Assembly: GCF_900101435.1 (NCBI RefSeq)
Contig: NZ_FMZH01000014.1
Location: 55,159 to 119,158, forward strand
DNA length: 64,000 nucleotides
Source: Pedobacter soli
GTDB lineage: Bacteria; Bacteroidota; Bacteroidia; Sphingobacteriales; Sphingobacteriaceae
Direction: 5' to 3'
The notes under the pieces are model-generated. The model was not told the DNA's origin. It saw nothing but the letters and a program-made list of their open reading frames with translations, and ran no database searches. The position numbers were made by a program, and so were the translations under genes. This document shows positions 8,963-16,991 of the stretch, one piece after another; the stretch's first letter is position 1; every line of letters starts with the position of its first letter.

Positions 8963-9871
8963 CTAATGTTTTTCGCCTTTAATTACTTTGAACAAATGAA
9001 ATACATGCGGAAATAAAGCATCCATACTTTCTTCTACACCGTTTTTTGATCCCGGAAAGGTAAGGACAAGCGTTTGGCCAATAAAACCGGCTACTCCACG
9101 CGAAAGCATGGCGTAAGGCATGCGTTCCTGTCCATAATGGCGGGCAGTTTCCATAATGCCTGCTATGGGCCGGTCAATTAAAGGTAAAATGGCATCAGGG
9201 GTTACATCTCGCGGCGATAGACCAGTACCTCCGGTAAAGATCAACAGCTGGAAACCTGCATTGCTCAGTTCAGTAGCTTTATCGCCAATGGCTTTAACTT
9301 CATCAGGCACGATTTCGTATTTTATAGTATCGATACCAAATTGCTCCAGGCGGGCCATAATGGTTTTGCCAGAGCCATCTTGCGCTTTATTTTCGTAAAC
9401 AGAATCAGAGCAAACCACAACTGCTGCCTTGATTTCAGGGAACCGTGCATTTTTAAGGTCGGTTTTACCCCCCGATTTTTTAAGCAATTTAATATTGGCT
9501 ATTTCTACACCTTTATCAATCGGTTTCAGCATGTCGTACATGGTCAATGCTGCAACAGAAGCACCGTGCATGGCCTCCACTTCTACACCGGTTTTGTAAA
9601 CGGTATGCACTTCAACGGTTATGATTACCTCCAAATTAACGATTTCGTAAGTAATTGCGGTATATTCTACCGGGAGCGGATGGCAATCGGGAATAACATC
9701 ACTGGTTTTTTTAACGCCAAACAGCCCTGCTGCGCGAGCAAATTCGAACACATCACCCTTGGGTATTTTACGCTGTTCAATGGCATCAATCGTTTCCTGT
9801 TTCGATACTTTTACCGTTGCGGTAGCAATGGCAATCCTTAAGCTGTTCGATTTTTTTGTGATGTTAACCAT
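8963..9871 (-). CDS. moaCB: Bifunctional MoaC / MogA-MoaB fusion protein (molybdenum cofactor)
   Basis: 302 residues in two domains. The N-terminal half (about 1-145) is MoaC, cyclic pyranopterin monophosphate synthase, with PDCHPLPVEY and KTGVEVEAMHGASVAALTMYDM. The C-terminal half (about 150-302) is a MogA/MoaB molybdopterin adenylyltransferase with TGGTGLSPRDVTPDA. It therefore covers the second and the adenylylation steps of cofactor synthesis. The start at 9871 (MVNITKKSNSL) lies one base past the moaE stop; a longer frame from 9910 would overlap moaE and add 13 unrelated residues. It is the last gene of the minus-strand operon. Confidence 0.93.
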   Translation of the reverse strand: MVNITKKSNSLRIAIATATVKVSKQETIDAIEQRKIPKGDVFEFARAAGLFGVKKTSDVIPDCHPLPVEYTAITYEIVNLEVIITVEVHTVYKTGVEVEAMHGASVAALTMYDMLKPIDKGVEIANIKLLKKSGGKTDLKNARFPEIKAAVVVCSDSVYENKAQDGSGKTIMARLEQFGIDTIKYEIVPDEVKAIGDKATELSNAGFQLLIFTGGTGLSPRDVTPDAILPLIDRPIAGIMETARHYGQERMPYAMLSRGVAGFIGQTLVLTFPGSKNGVEESMDALFPHVFHLFKVIKGEKH

Positions 9872-9872
9872 A

Positions 9873-10316
9873 TTAAATATTTTCTTTCCACTGGTGGGTT
9901 GTGTCTTCAAAAATTTCTTTTCCCCAAACCGGTAATTCGGCTTTTAAACGTTCTACCATTTCGCTACAGGCATCTATAGCCGGTTTGCGGTGGGCAGAAG
10001 AAGTAAACACAAATAAGCAGATTTCACCTGCCTCAATGGTGCCTAAACTGTGGTAAACGTGCATGCAGCTAAGCGGATACTTTTCAAAAATAGCTTCCCT
10101 GATTTCGTGCATTTTTTCGAGTGCAAGGGGTTCGTAGGTGGTATATTCGATTGCAGCAACCTTTTTACCTCCAATTTCATCTTTTCGCACCTGACCCATA
10201 AAAATGCTGTGGCCACCAATACCTGTTTTGCTACTGTGTTTGGCAATGCTATCGGCAATAAAGGCAGGTTCAATCTTTCCCTGTACAAATATGTTTTTGA
10301 TCTTCTTGTCGCTCAT
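9873..10316 (-). CDS. moaE: MoaE, molybdopterin synthase large (catalytic) subunit
   Basis: 147 residues; converts precursor Z to molybdopterin using sulfur carried on MoaD. Visible family features are GGHSIFMGQVRKDE, IEYTTYEPLALEKM, VYHSLGTIEAGE and the active-site region SSAHRKPAIDACSEMVERLK followed by PVWGKE. The start lies one base after the moeB stop, and its own stop is one base before moaCB, so translation is likely coupled. Its partner MoaD is encoded two genes upstream. Confidence 0.95.
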   Translation of the reverse strand: MSDKKIKNIFVQGKIEPAFIADSIAKHSSKTGIGGHSIFMGQVRKDEIGGKKVAAIEYTTYEPLALEKMHEIREAIFEKYPLSCMHVYHSLGTIEAGEICLFVFTSSAHRKPAIDACSEMVERLKAELPVWGKEIFEDTTHQWKENI

Positions 10317-10317
10317 G

Positions 10318-11424
10318 TTAAGGCCTCATAAAATAGTCTCTCGATTTAACAATTCCACCTTTTAAGCTGTATATTTTCTTGCTGTTGCCAAATTTTTCCT
10401 GTAATGTTTCGGCAGCAGCAACACTTCTGATTCCATGCTGACAAATTAAAACGACATGTTTTTGCGAAAATCCTTTGGTAATAAAAGCATTCAATTCAGA
10501 CATAGGAACCTGTGTGAAAACCTGTTTATCCAATACCGGTACCTCGTGTTTTTCGCGTACATCGATGAGTATCACCGATTCTTGCTCCCTGAGTTTGCTT
10601 AGTGCAATTGTATCTATCTCTTCGTATCCGTGGGGCGCTTCGCAGGTATCCTGATATTCCATATTTAAAAATTCAGCAACAGATTTGGGCAGCACATAAT
10701 CACTGCTCTGGCTAATGTTGATGATATATTGCTGGTGTGTAAGTAAGTTGTAGTTTAATATTTTATTGCGCAAAGGCTCGCCGGTTTTGGTAATCAGTTT
10801 AATGGTTTCGGCTGCTGCCATAGTACCAATTATACCAGGTAAAACACCCAGTACGCCGTTTTCTGCACAATTTGGAATTTCGCCTTTATCGGGCGGCACC
10901 GGAAAAATGTCGCGGTAATTGGTGCTTCCTGCCAAATTATCGGCTGCGTTAAATATGGCCAGCTGACCTTCAAAGCCCGAAACGGCTGCAAATATTAAAG
11001 GTTTGCTGAGTATGGCACAGGCATCGTTAATTAAATACCTCGATTCAAAATTATCGGTACCGTCTAAAATATAGTCGTAGCGGGATAAAATATCAAGGAT
11101 ATTGCCTTTTTGCAGCCGGATAGGGTGGGTAACGATCCCAATCTGGGGATTCATTTCCTGTAATCTTTTTGCAGCAACCTCTGTTTTTAATTTACCGATA
11201 TCGGGCGTCGTAAATAGAATCTGACGGTGCAGGTTAGATAAAGAAACGGTATCATCATCAACAATACCCAAATGGCCTACACCAGCTGCTGCGAGGTACT
11301 GCAACGCCGGGCAGCCCAATCCGCCAGCACCAATAACGAGCACTTTTGCCTTTAAAAGCTGCTGTTGCGCCGCTTCACCAAACCCTTTCAGGATAATTTG
11401 CCTGTTGTATCGTTCTGCACTCAT
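10318..11424 (-). CDS. moeB: MoeB/ThiF-type adenylyltransferase with C-terminal rhodanese domain
   Basis: 368 residues. The N-terminal ThiF domain has the nucleotide-binding loop VIGAGGLGCPALQYL, the DGTDNFESRYLIND segment and the NCAENGVLGVLPG stretch; it activates the C-terminal glycine of MoaD. The C-terminal 95 residues are a rhodanese domain with VILIDVREKHE and the CQHGIRS active loop (Cys), so it could also deliver the sulfur (MoeZ-like architecture). The two CxxC zinc pairs of classical MoeB are absent: YRDIFPVPP stands where the first pair is expected. The TAA of moaD is three bases before this ATG, and its GGAGGA serves as ribosome-binding site. Confidence 0.92.
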   Translation of the reverse strand: MSAERYNRQIILKGFGEAAQQQLLKAKVLVIGAGGLGCPALQYLAAAGVGHLGIVDDDTVSLSNLHRQILFTTPDIGKLKTEVAAKRLQEMNPQIGIVTHPIRLQKGNILDILSRYDYILDGTDNFESRYLINDACAILSKPLIFAAVSGFEGQLAIFNAADNLAGSTNYRDIFPVPPDKGEIPNCAENGVLGVLPGIIGTMAAAETIKLITKTGEPLRNKILNYNLLTHQQYIINISQSSDYVLPKSVAEFLNMEYQDTCEAPHGYEEIDTIALSKLREQESVILIDVREKHEVPVLDKQVFTQVPMSELNAFITKGFSQKHVVLICQHGIRSVAAAETLQEKFGNSKKIYSLKGGIVKSRDYFMRP

Positions 11425-11427
11425 TTT

Positions 11428-11661
11428 TTATCCTCCTGAAAAAGGCGGCATGATGGCCAATATATCGTTTTGTTCAATTGCGCTGTTTGCCTGTACCAGC
11501 TGGTTGTTTAAAGCAAATTTGTATTTGATAGCTTTCAGCTCCGGAAATAAAGTTTCCAGATGTATTTTTAAGTTATCGGTATCGGTAGTTTCAGCGATGT
11601 CAATTTTTTGATTACTGACAAATTCGGCAATTTTCCCAAAACTGATGATTTCAATTTCCAT
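11428..11661 (-). CDS. moaD: MoaD, molybdopterin synthase sulfur-carrier subunit
   Basis: 77-residue ubiquitin-like protein. It ends in IMPPFSGG; the terminal Gly-Gly is adenylylated by MoeB and then thiocarboxylated, and inserts into MoaE. Length and the short-loop fold pattern fit MoaD. It precedes moeB by three bases. The codons of its last two glycines, GGA GGA, also form the ribosome-binding site of moeB. An 83-bp gap separates it from the upstream transporter gene. Confidence 0.93.
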   Translation of the reverse strand: MEIEIISFGKIAEFVSNQKIDIAETTDTDNLKIHLETLFPELKAIKYKFALNNQLVQANSAIEQNDILAIMPPFSGG

Positions 11662-11744
11662 CCGGCTAATTTACCTGTAAGATCTCTATTTTGCTCAATC
11701 CTTTTACAAATTGTCTGCCAGTGGCAAAATCACTGGCTTTCACC

Positions 11745-12485
11745 TTACGCATGGGTGAAAAGGAGTTTATAAGCCGCCATGGCCAGTACGCAGGCCAGTA
11801 CATTTTTCAATACCGTTTGCGGAAATTTTAAAGCCCCGAAATAGGCCCCGCAAATTCCTCCTGCAAAGGCAACGCCTACATAAGCCAGCATGTGACTGTT
11901 AAATTCAAATCCTTTAATTAACTGACCACCCAAACCTGAAACAGAGTTAACGAAAATAAAAGCAGCGCTAATGGCTGCGGTTTGTTTCTGATCTGTCCAT
12001 TTTAGCAATAATAATATAGGTGAGAGGATAATGCCGCCGCCAATGCCAATCATGCCCGATAAGAGGCCAATAATGCCGCCAATGGCTAGCGATAACGGAA
12101 TATTGGATGGTTTAAAGTCTTTGGGATCGGTGTTTTTAAAGAAGAAAAAACGAATTACAGGGATCAGTAACAATACGCCCAGTATCTTTTTATAGATGGA
12201 ACTTTCGATTGCCATCATACCGCCGACAAAGGAAAGGGGGATGGACGCAAGGGCAAAAGGCCAAAAGGTTTTCCATTTAAAATGCCCGCCACGGTAAAAC
12301 TGAATAAAAGAAGTGGAGGAAACAAAAAGGTTGAGTAATAAGGCTGTAGGTTTCATTACAGCGGGCGAAATGGCAAAAATAGCCATCAGGGCTAAATAGC
12401 CGCTTGCTCCGCCATGACCTACTGAGGCATATAAAAAGGCTACAATAAATAGTAAACAGTAAAACAGAATAAAGCTCTCTTGCAT
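11745..12485 (-). CDS. TauE/SafE family sulfite-exporter-like permease
   Basis: 246 residues with about eight predicted membrane segments and family signatures such as ASVGHGGASGYLALMA and SGMIGIGGGIILSPILLLL. TauE/SafE proteins export sulfite, sulfoacetate or other small organic anions. The start at 12485 (MQESFILFYC) lies two bases beyond the moeA stop; the frame continues upstream to 12566 but that part overlaps moeA. It sits in the middle of the Mo-cofactor operon, so it may serve a molybdoenzyme (for example sulfite handling) or sulfur flux for MoaD thiocarboxylation. Substrate is inference only. Confidence 0.88.
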   Translation of the reverse strand: MQESFILFYCLLFIVAFLYASVGHGGASGYLALMAIFAISPAVMKPTALLLNLFVSSTSFIQFYRGGHFKWKTFWPFALASIPLSFVGGMMAIESSIYKKILGVLLLIPVIRFFFFKNTDPKDFKPSNIPLSLAIGGIIGLLSGMIGIGGGIILSPILLLLKWTDQKQTAAISAAFIFVNSVSGLGGQLIKGFEFNSHMLAYVGVAFAGGICGAYFGALKFPQTVLKNVLACVLAMAAYKLLFTHA

Positions 12486-12487
12486 AG

Positions 12488-13666
12488 TTATTGGGGTAAA
12501 ATGAGTACGGTTACAGTTTCTCCGGCTTCGAAATTTTCTTGTGTTTCGTTTAAGCAAATGAGGCAATTGGATTGGGCGAAGGAACTCAGCCGGTATGATT
12601 CCTGCGCACCGAGTGGGCTAACTTTTCCGTTTTCGTAGCTGCCTTTCAGGAAATGCGTAAGTCCGGCAGGTTTGTTATAGCCATGGCTAAGCACGGCCTG
12701 AACTTCGGTTACAGGATTGCTTTTTAGCGATAAAACCTTAATAGCTGGCAGTACATAATTATAATAGCAGCTTAGTACAGAAGATGGATTGCCGGGTAAA
12801 CCAAATACCAGTTTTTGGTTATATGTACCAAAGTATAACGGTTTGCCTGGTTTCTGTTTAACTTTATGGAAAATCTGCTTTACCCCACAACGGTTAGCCG
12901 CTTCAATCACGAAATCATAATCACCTACACTCACTCCACCGGTTAAGAGCACTAAATCATGTTTATCTAATGCTGTTTGCAGCACGTTTTGCAGGATGTT
13001 CAGGTCATCATCGGCCTCGTAAACTGTAATGCTGATTATACCCTCTGCTTTTAAGGCAGCCGACAACGAATAGGAATTAGATTCGTATACCTGACCAAAG
13101 GCCAATGCTTCACCAGATTTTTGTAACTCCCTGCCAGTTACAATTAGGGCTACCTTTGGTGAAGGAAATACGCTTACTTCGGTAATGCCGATACCTGCTA
13201 AAAAACCAACTGCAGCCGGACTCAGCAAATCTCCTTTTTCCATAGCCAGTGCACCTGCGGTAATTTCAGAGCCTATGCCGCGTACGTTTGAGCCTGATTT
13301 TAAGTTGGTATCCTGCAAGGTGATTTTATTACCTGTACGGATAATTTTCTCCTGCATCACCACGGTATCGGCTCCGTCAGGAAGTGGTGCACCGGTAAAT
13401 ATCCTGCTGGTTTCGCCCTCGCTAATGGTTAAGTGGGTTGAAGTACCCGCTGCCATTTCGCCAATCAACTGTAATTCTTTTTCATTGTCTGCAAATTTCA
13501 TGGCATAACCATCCATTGATGATTGTCTGAAAGCGGGAATATCGAATCGTGCATAAATATTGGCCGCCAGTATAAGTCCCGAAGCCTGCCCAAGATCAAT
13601 AACAACAGGGGCTAAGGGTGTAATATTTTCAGAAATAAGGTCTTTTGCTGCTTTAACGCTAATCAT
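12488..13666 (-). CDS. moeA: MoeA, molybdopterin molybdenumtransferase
   Basis: 392 residues; inserts molybdenum into adenylylated molybdopterin. Family marks: FDIPAFRQSSMDGYAMKF, the GAPLPDGADTVVMQE loop, LVLLTGGVSVGDYDFV and LVFGLPGNPSSVL. The start chosen is the ATG at 13666, eight bases after the moaA stop and preceded by GGAGGA, which lies in the last codons of moaA. A TTG six codons earlier is also in frame but would sit inside the Shine-Dalgarno-like sequence. It is followed by the TauE/SafE gene two bases later. Confidence 0.95.
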   Translation of the reverse strand: MISVKAAKDLISENITPLAPVVIDLGQASGLILAANIYARFDIPAFRQSSMDGYAMKFADNEKELQLIGEMAAGTSTHLTISEGETSRIFTGAPLPDGADTVVMQEKIIRTGNKITLQDTNLKSGSNVRGIGSEITAGALAMEKGDLLSPAAVGFLAGIGITEVSVFPSPKVALIVTGRELQKSGEALAFGQVYESNSYSLSAALKAEGIISITVYEADDDLNILQNVLQTALDKHDLVLLTGGVSVGDYDFVIEAANRCGVKQIFHKVKQKPGKPLYFGTYNQKLVFGLPGNPSSVLSCYYNYVLPAIKVLSLKSNPVTEVQAVLSHGYNKPAGLTHFLKGSYENGKVSPLGAQESYRLSSFAQSNCLICLNETQENFEAGETVTVLILPQ

Positions 13667-13673
13667 GAATGTT

Positions 13674-14654
13674 TTATCCTCCAATGGTAATCATACTCCG
13701 GTTTTGAATGGTGGTGGCATCAATTTTTTCAAAATCGGGTGCCAATTGTCCTCCAAGGGCTTTTTTCTTGCTCCAAATGGCTGCTTTAATGAGTGGGAGT
13801 ATGGCTTCTTTTTTCCTGAGCGCCGTAAGCAAATCGGTTTCACTATCCGAAAAGAGACAGTTTTTTAACTTGCCATCAGCCGTTAGGCGCATGCGGTTGC
13901 AGGTATCGCAAAATGGGTTAGTCATGGTGCTGATCACGGCAAATGAGCCATCGTGACCGGGTATCATAAAGTTTTTGGCGGTATCGTGTGCTTCACCTTT
14001 TAGCGCAAGTACGGTAAAATCTTTTTCTATAATGGCTAAAATTTCGGCTAAAGAAAACATCTTGTTGCTGGTCCATCTGTTGCCGCTAAAGGGCATAAAC
14101 TCAATAAACCGTACCTGGATGGGGTTATGTTTGGTCCAGCTGATAAAATCGGTAATTTCATTATCATTGAGGCCCTTCATCACCACCATGTTAATTTTGA
14201 CCCTGATTTTGTGCTGCAAAAGCAATTCGATATTGCTACGTACCTTATGGAATACATCTCTCCGGGTAATGAGGAAAAATTTTTCGGGTTGCAGCGTATC
14301 GAGACTGATATTGATGGATTTAATGCCAGCTGCGATTAAAACCGGTAACATTTCGGCAATCCGGGTTCCGTTGGTGGTAATGGTCAGCTCAACGGGCAGT
14401 TTGCCAAGCGCGGTAATGATCTCTGCAGCATCTTTGCGTACCAGGGGTTCGCCACCGGTGAGCCTGATTTTTTTTACCCCATTGGCTACAAATATTTCAG
14501 CAAGTTGGATGATTTCGTCAGTTTGCATTAACCGCGAAGCAGGAGTAAAATCGTATTCTTCTTCGGGCATGCAATAAAAGCAGCGGAAATTGCAGTTATC
14601 AGTAAGTGATATCCGTAAATAATTGTGCACCCTACCAAAAGAATCTGTTATCAT
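13674..14654 (-). CDS. moaA: MoaA, GTP 3',8-cyclase (radical SAM)
   Basis: 326 residues; first step of molybdenum cofactor synthesis, from GTP to 3',8-cyclo-7,8-dihydro-GTP. The radical-SAM cluster motif CNFRCFYC gives Cys 21, 25 and 28. The second 4Fe-4S cluster is near the C-terminus (CDTCNRMRLTADGK...NC). It ends MITIGG; the conserved C-terminal Gly-Gly reaches into the active site. It is the first gene of the operon. I saw no recognisable Mo-cofactor riboswitch in the 219 bases upstream. Confidence 0.96.
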   Translation of the reverse strand: MITDSFGRVHNYLRISLTDNCNFRCFYCMPEEEYDFTPASRLMQTDEIIQLAEIFVANGVKKIRLTGGEPLVRKDAAEIITALGKLPVELTITTNGTRIAEMLPVLIAAGIKSINISLDTLQPEKFFLITRRDVFHKVRSNIELLLQHKIRVKINMVVMKGLNDNEITDFISWTKHNPIQVRFIEFMPFSGNRWTSNKMFSLAEILAIIEKDFTVLALKGEAHDTAKNFMIPGHDGSFAVISTMTNPFCDTCNRMRLTADGKLKNCLFSDSETDLLTALRKKEAILPLIKAAIWSKKKALGGQLAPDFEKIDATTIQNRSMITIGG

Positions 14655-14873
14655 TTACCACGTGTGATTTGATGTAATCCTGTTCTTGTTGCACTTTAAT
14701 TAGCAATATTGAACAGTTTTAAATCGGGTTTTCTGGTGAAATACGTTGGCTGATGCTAAAATATTCCGTTATTTAATGCTAATTTATGTATTATCTGTTA
14801 AAAGGTAATGAAAAATCAGTTAAAAGAACGCAGAAAATGACAATTCGTTGCGGTAAAAGCAGTTGTAAGCTTG

Positions 14874-15104
14874 TTAAAACGGATCGGAATGGAAAGCTTC
14901 GAGATGGGTACAGTTTAAACCAATGCTGTTAAACAGTTCGGTAATTTCTTTTGTCCAGTCTTTATTCGAATCTACCCGGAGAATCTTATCGTTATCCCAC
15001 AAATCGATGTTCCATTTAATTTCTTTGAAGTAACGGTTCAACAGCGGACTAATTTTACTCAATTCACTATCGGTGAAGACATTTGTTTTGAAAACAGAGA
15101 TCAT
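14874..15104 (-). CDS. Small conserved-looking protein, possible ferredoxin-like fold
   Basis: 76 residues, starting MISVFKTNVFTDSELSKISP. The pattern strand-helix-strand-strand-helix-strand (VFKTNV, SELSKISPLLN, WNIDLWD, KILRVDS, WTKEITELFNSIGL) looks like the heavy-metal-associated/ferredoxin-like fold seen in small Bacteroidota proteins, but without the CxxC metal site. Function unknown. It stands alone, on the same strand as the Mo-cofactor operon but 219 bases upstream of it. Confidence 0.6.
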   Translation of the reverse strand: MISVFKTNVFTDSELSKISPLLNRYFKEIKWNIDLWDNDKILRVDSNKDWTKEITELFNSIGLNCTHLEAFHSDPF

Positions 15105-15191
15105 AACGTAAGATTTTAGGTTTATTTTATGCTGTAGACGGATGACTTCAGGAATTACTTTAAATTTTTTGAAAATAATTAAGTTTTTTCT

Positions 15192-15321
15192 CAGCAGGAG
15201 GTTTATTAGGTTTTTCCCGCAGATTTAAGGAGATAATCGCAGATTTAATTTTAGTTTTTTCTGCGTGCATCTACGTTATCAGCGGGAGGCTTATTAGTTT
15301 TTCCTGCAGATTTAAGGAGAT
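15192..15321. repeat. Short direct repeats (period 88 bp)
   Basis: A 42-base sequence starting CAGCAGGAGGTTTATTAGG (15192-15234) recurs with few changes at 15280-15321; both end in CAGATTTAAGGAGAT. Between them lies TCTGCGTGCATCTACG. This is the kind of CGCAGATTT-containing intergenic repeat common in Bacteroidota. The rest of 15105-15457 shows no gene. Confidence 0.7.
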
Positions 15322-15457
15322 TTTATTATAGCTTGTGGAAGCCTAAAAACCTTCGTAAGAAATGACATTTAACAAGAAAATTAAAATATTTGTAAGGATT
15401 TAAGTTTTTCTCAGACTAAAGAATTAAGCATTACATTTATAATAGAAAACAATCCAA

Positions 15458-16057
15458 ATGCAAAATGAAATAAGTAAAGATGTTGATCATAAGCGGTTTG
15501 TAGCCGAACCGCTTACCTGGGTAGTAAACTATGCCGACTATTTATACGCATTTGCGATGTCGCGGTTAAGGAATGAAGCGGTAGCCAAAGACCTGGTACA
15601 GGATACTTTTTTGGCTGCTTTGCAACGCTTGGATACTTTTGAAGGTAAAAGTCAGGAGAAAACATGGTTAACAGCAATCCTTAAAAACAAGATTGCCGAT
15701 TTTTACCGTAAAAAATCTTCTGTGGCATTACGCGATTTAAAAATAAGCGATGCAGAAGGCGAACAGCACAATTTTTTTGACGCAGAAACAGGCCATTGGA
15801 ATAAGGAACATAGCCCAGGGGCATTTGGATTGGAAGCAGAGGATCCGTTAATGATGAAAGAACTCCGTGCAATCTTAAACGATTGTATTGCCAAACTACC
15901 TGGGCTTTGGAGTGCTGTATTTTCGATGAAACATATGGATGACCTCGAGTCTGAATTGATCTGTACCGAGCTTAAACTTACTGCTGCCAATTTCTGGGTA
16001 ATTATGCACCGTACAAAACTTAACCTGAGGGCCTGCCTTCAAAAAAACTGGAACTGA
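15458..16057 (+). CDS. ECF-type RNA polymerase sigma factor
   Basis: 199 residues. Region 2 is clear (YLYAFAMSRLRNEAVAKDLVQDTFLAAL, then KTWLTAILKNKIADFYRK, which forms the -10 binding helix). Region 4 is around residues 135-195 (DCIAKLPGLWSAVFSMKHMDDLESELICTELKLTAANFWVIMHRTK). The pair with the next gene, one base downstream and carrying a zinc-finger motif, fits a sigma/anti-sigma unit. Region 4 has the diverged helix seen in Bacteroidota ECF sigma factors that sense envelope or redox stress. A secreted peroxiredoxin follows. Confidence 0.88.
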   Translation: MQNEISKDVDHKRFVAEPLTWVVNYADYLYAFAMSRLRNEAVAKDLVQDTFLAALQRLDTFEGKSQEKTWLTAILKNKIADFYRKKSSVALRDLKISDAEGEQHNFFDAETGHWNKEHSPGAFGLEAEDPLMMKELRAILNDCIAKLPGLWSAVFSMKHMDDLESELICTELKLTAANFWVIMHRTKLNLRACLQKNWN

Positions 16058-16058
16058 T

Positions 16059-16325
16059 ATGACCAATGCACTTAAAAATATAATATACAATTGTAATCAG
16101 GCTACTTTTTTGATTGAAAAAAAAATGGCCGGAAAAATTTCTGCCGCACAAACTTTACAATTGAAGGTTCATTTAGCAGGTTGTTCTGTTTGTAAGCTAT
16201 ATATGCAACAGAGTTTGCTAATTAACAGGTTATTTTCCAGCTTTTCTGCAGCTGATTTTAAACTTGATGAAGCTTTTAAAATAAGCCTGACTAAAAAAAT
16301 AGAGAGAGAAATAAATAAAAATTAA
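16059..16325 (+). CDS. Putative zinc-finger anti-sigma factor (zf-HC2-like)
   Basis: 88 residues with HLAGCSVC, the HxxxCxxC motif of zinc-binding anti-sigma domains, preceded by a conserved-looking Cys (YNCNQATFLIEKKMAG). No membrane segment is present, so it would be a soluble cytoplasmic regulator. It starts one base after the sigma-factor stop, so the two are very likely co-translated. The exact signal is unknown; zinc-binding anti-sigma factors often respond to oxidants, and the next gene encodes a peroxiredoxin. Confidence 0.75.
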   Translation: MTNALKNIIYNCNQATFLIEKKMAGKISAAQTLQLKVHLAGCSVCKLYMQQSLLINRLFSSFSAADFKLDEAFKISLTKKIEREINKN

Positions 16326-16409
16326 TTTTTGTTGTAAGGTATTCCATTATTCTTCGACAAAGGTTTAAAAACAATTAAAATATCAGTAAAACGCTAAAGC
16401 ATTAAAAAC

Positions 16410-16991
16410 ATGAAAAGAATTATCCTATCCCTGGCGCTGGTTGGTACACTGTGTTTACAGGTAAAGGCACAAAAAGGGTTAGCAGTAGGCTCAAAAGCTC
16501 CTGTATTTACCGGAACAGACCAAAACGGCAAAGAAGTGAGCCTAAAAAATGCACTTAAAACGCATCGGGCTGTTGTATTGTTTTTCTACCGCGGACAATG
16601 GTGCCCATATTGTAATAAACACATTAAGGAACTTCAGGATTCACTGCAATTGCTTACCGCTAAGGATGCTTATGTAATTGGTGTTACCCCCGAAACAAAA
16701 GAAAACATTGATAAAACCATAAAAAAAACAAGTGCTGGGTTTTCTATCGTGCAGGATCAGGATGATAGTATTATGAAGGCTTATGGTGTAAACTTTATGA
16801 TGGATGAAGCCACTTTTACAAAATATAAGGGTTATGGCATCAACCTGGAAACCAACAATGGCAATAACAGGCACACACTTCCGGTACCGGCAACTTATAT
16901 AATCGATAAATCAGGAAAGATTAAATATATTCATTTTGATCCCGATTATAAGAAAAGAGCCTCTGTAAAGCTTTTGCTGAGCCAGCTTTAA
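16410..16991 (+). CDS. Secreted peroxiredoxin (AhpC/TSA family)
   Basis: 193 residues with a signal peptide (MKRIILSLALVGTLCLQVKA). The thioredoxin-like fold carries the peroxidatic motif FFYRGQWCPYCNKH, the YRGxWCxxC form typical of PrxQ/BCP-like and thiol-disulfide exchange proteins. It would act in the periplasm, reducing peroxides or thiols. It lies 84 bases after the anti-sigma gene and may be a target of that sigma factor. Its stop overlaps that of the convergent gene: the four bases TTAA at 16988-16991 contain both stop codons. Confidence 0.88.
   Translation: MKRIILSLALVGTLCLQVKAQKGLAVGSKAPVFTGTDQNGKEVSLKNALKTHRAVVLFFYRGQWCPYCNKHIKELQDSLQLLTAKDAYVIGVTPETKENIDKTIKKTSAGFSIVQDQDDSIMKAYGVNFMMDEATFTKYKGYGINLETNNGNNRHTLPVPATYIIDKSGKIKYIHFDPDYKKRASVKLLLSQL

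Noticed and set aside
9341..9841. 166-codon open frame on the plus strand opposite moaCB
   Set aside because: It lies wholly within the moaCB gene on the other strand, and the translation has no family resemblance; it is an antisense shadow.
12486..12566. Upstream extension of the TauE/SafE gene
   Set aside because: The extra 27 codons overlap moeA and encode a basic, non-membrane stretch; the ATG at 12485 begins the first membrane helix.
14655..14873. Mo-cofactor riboswitch upstream of moaA
   Set aside because: I looked for a compact multi-stem leader but saw no convincing helices or conserved core.
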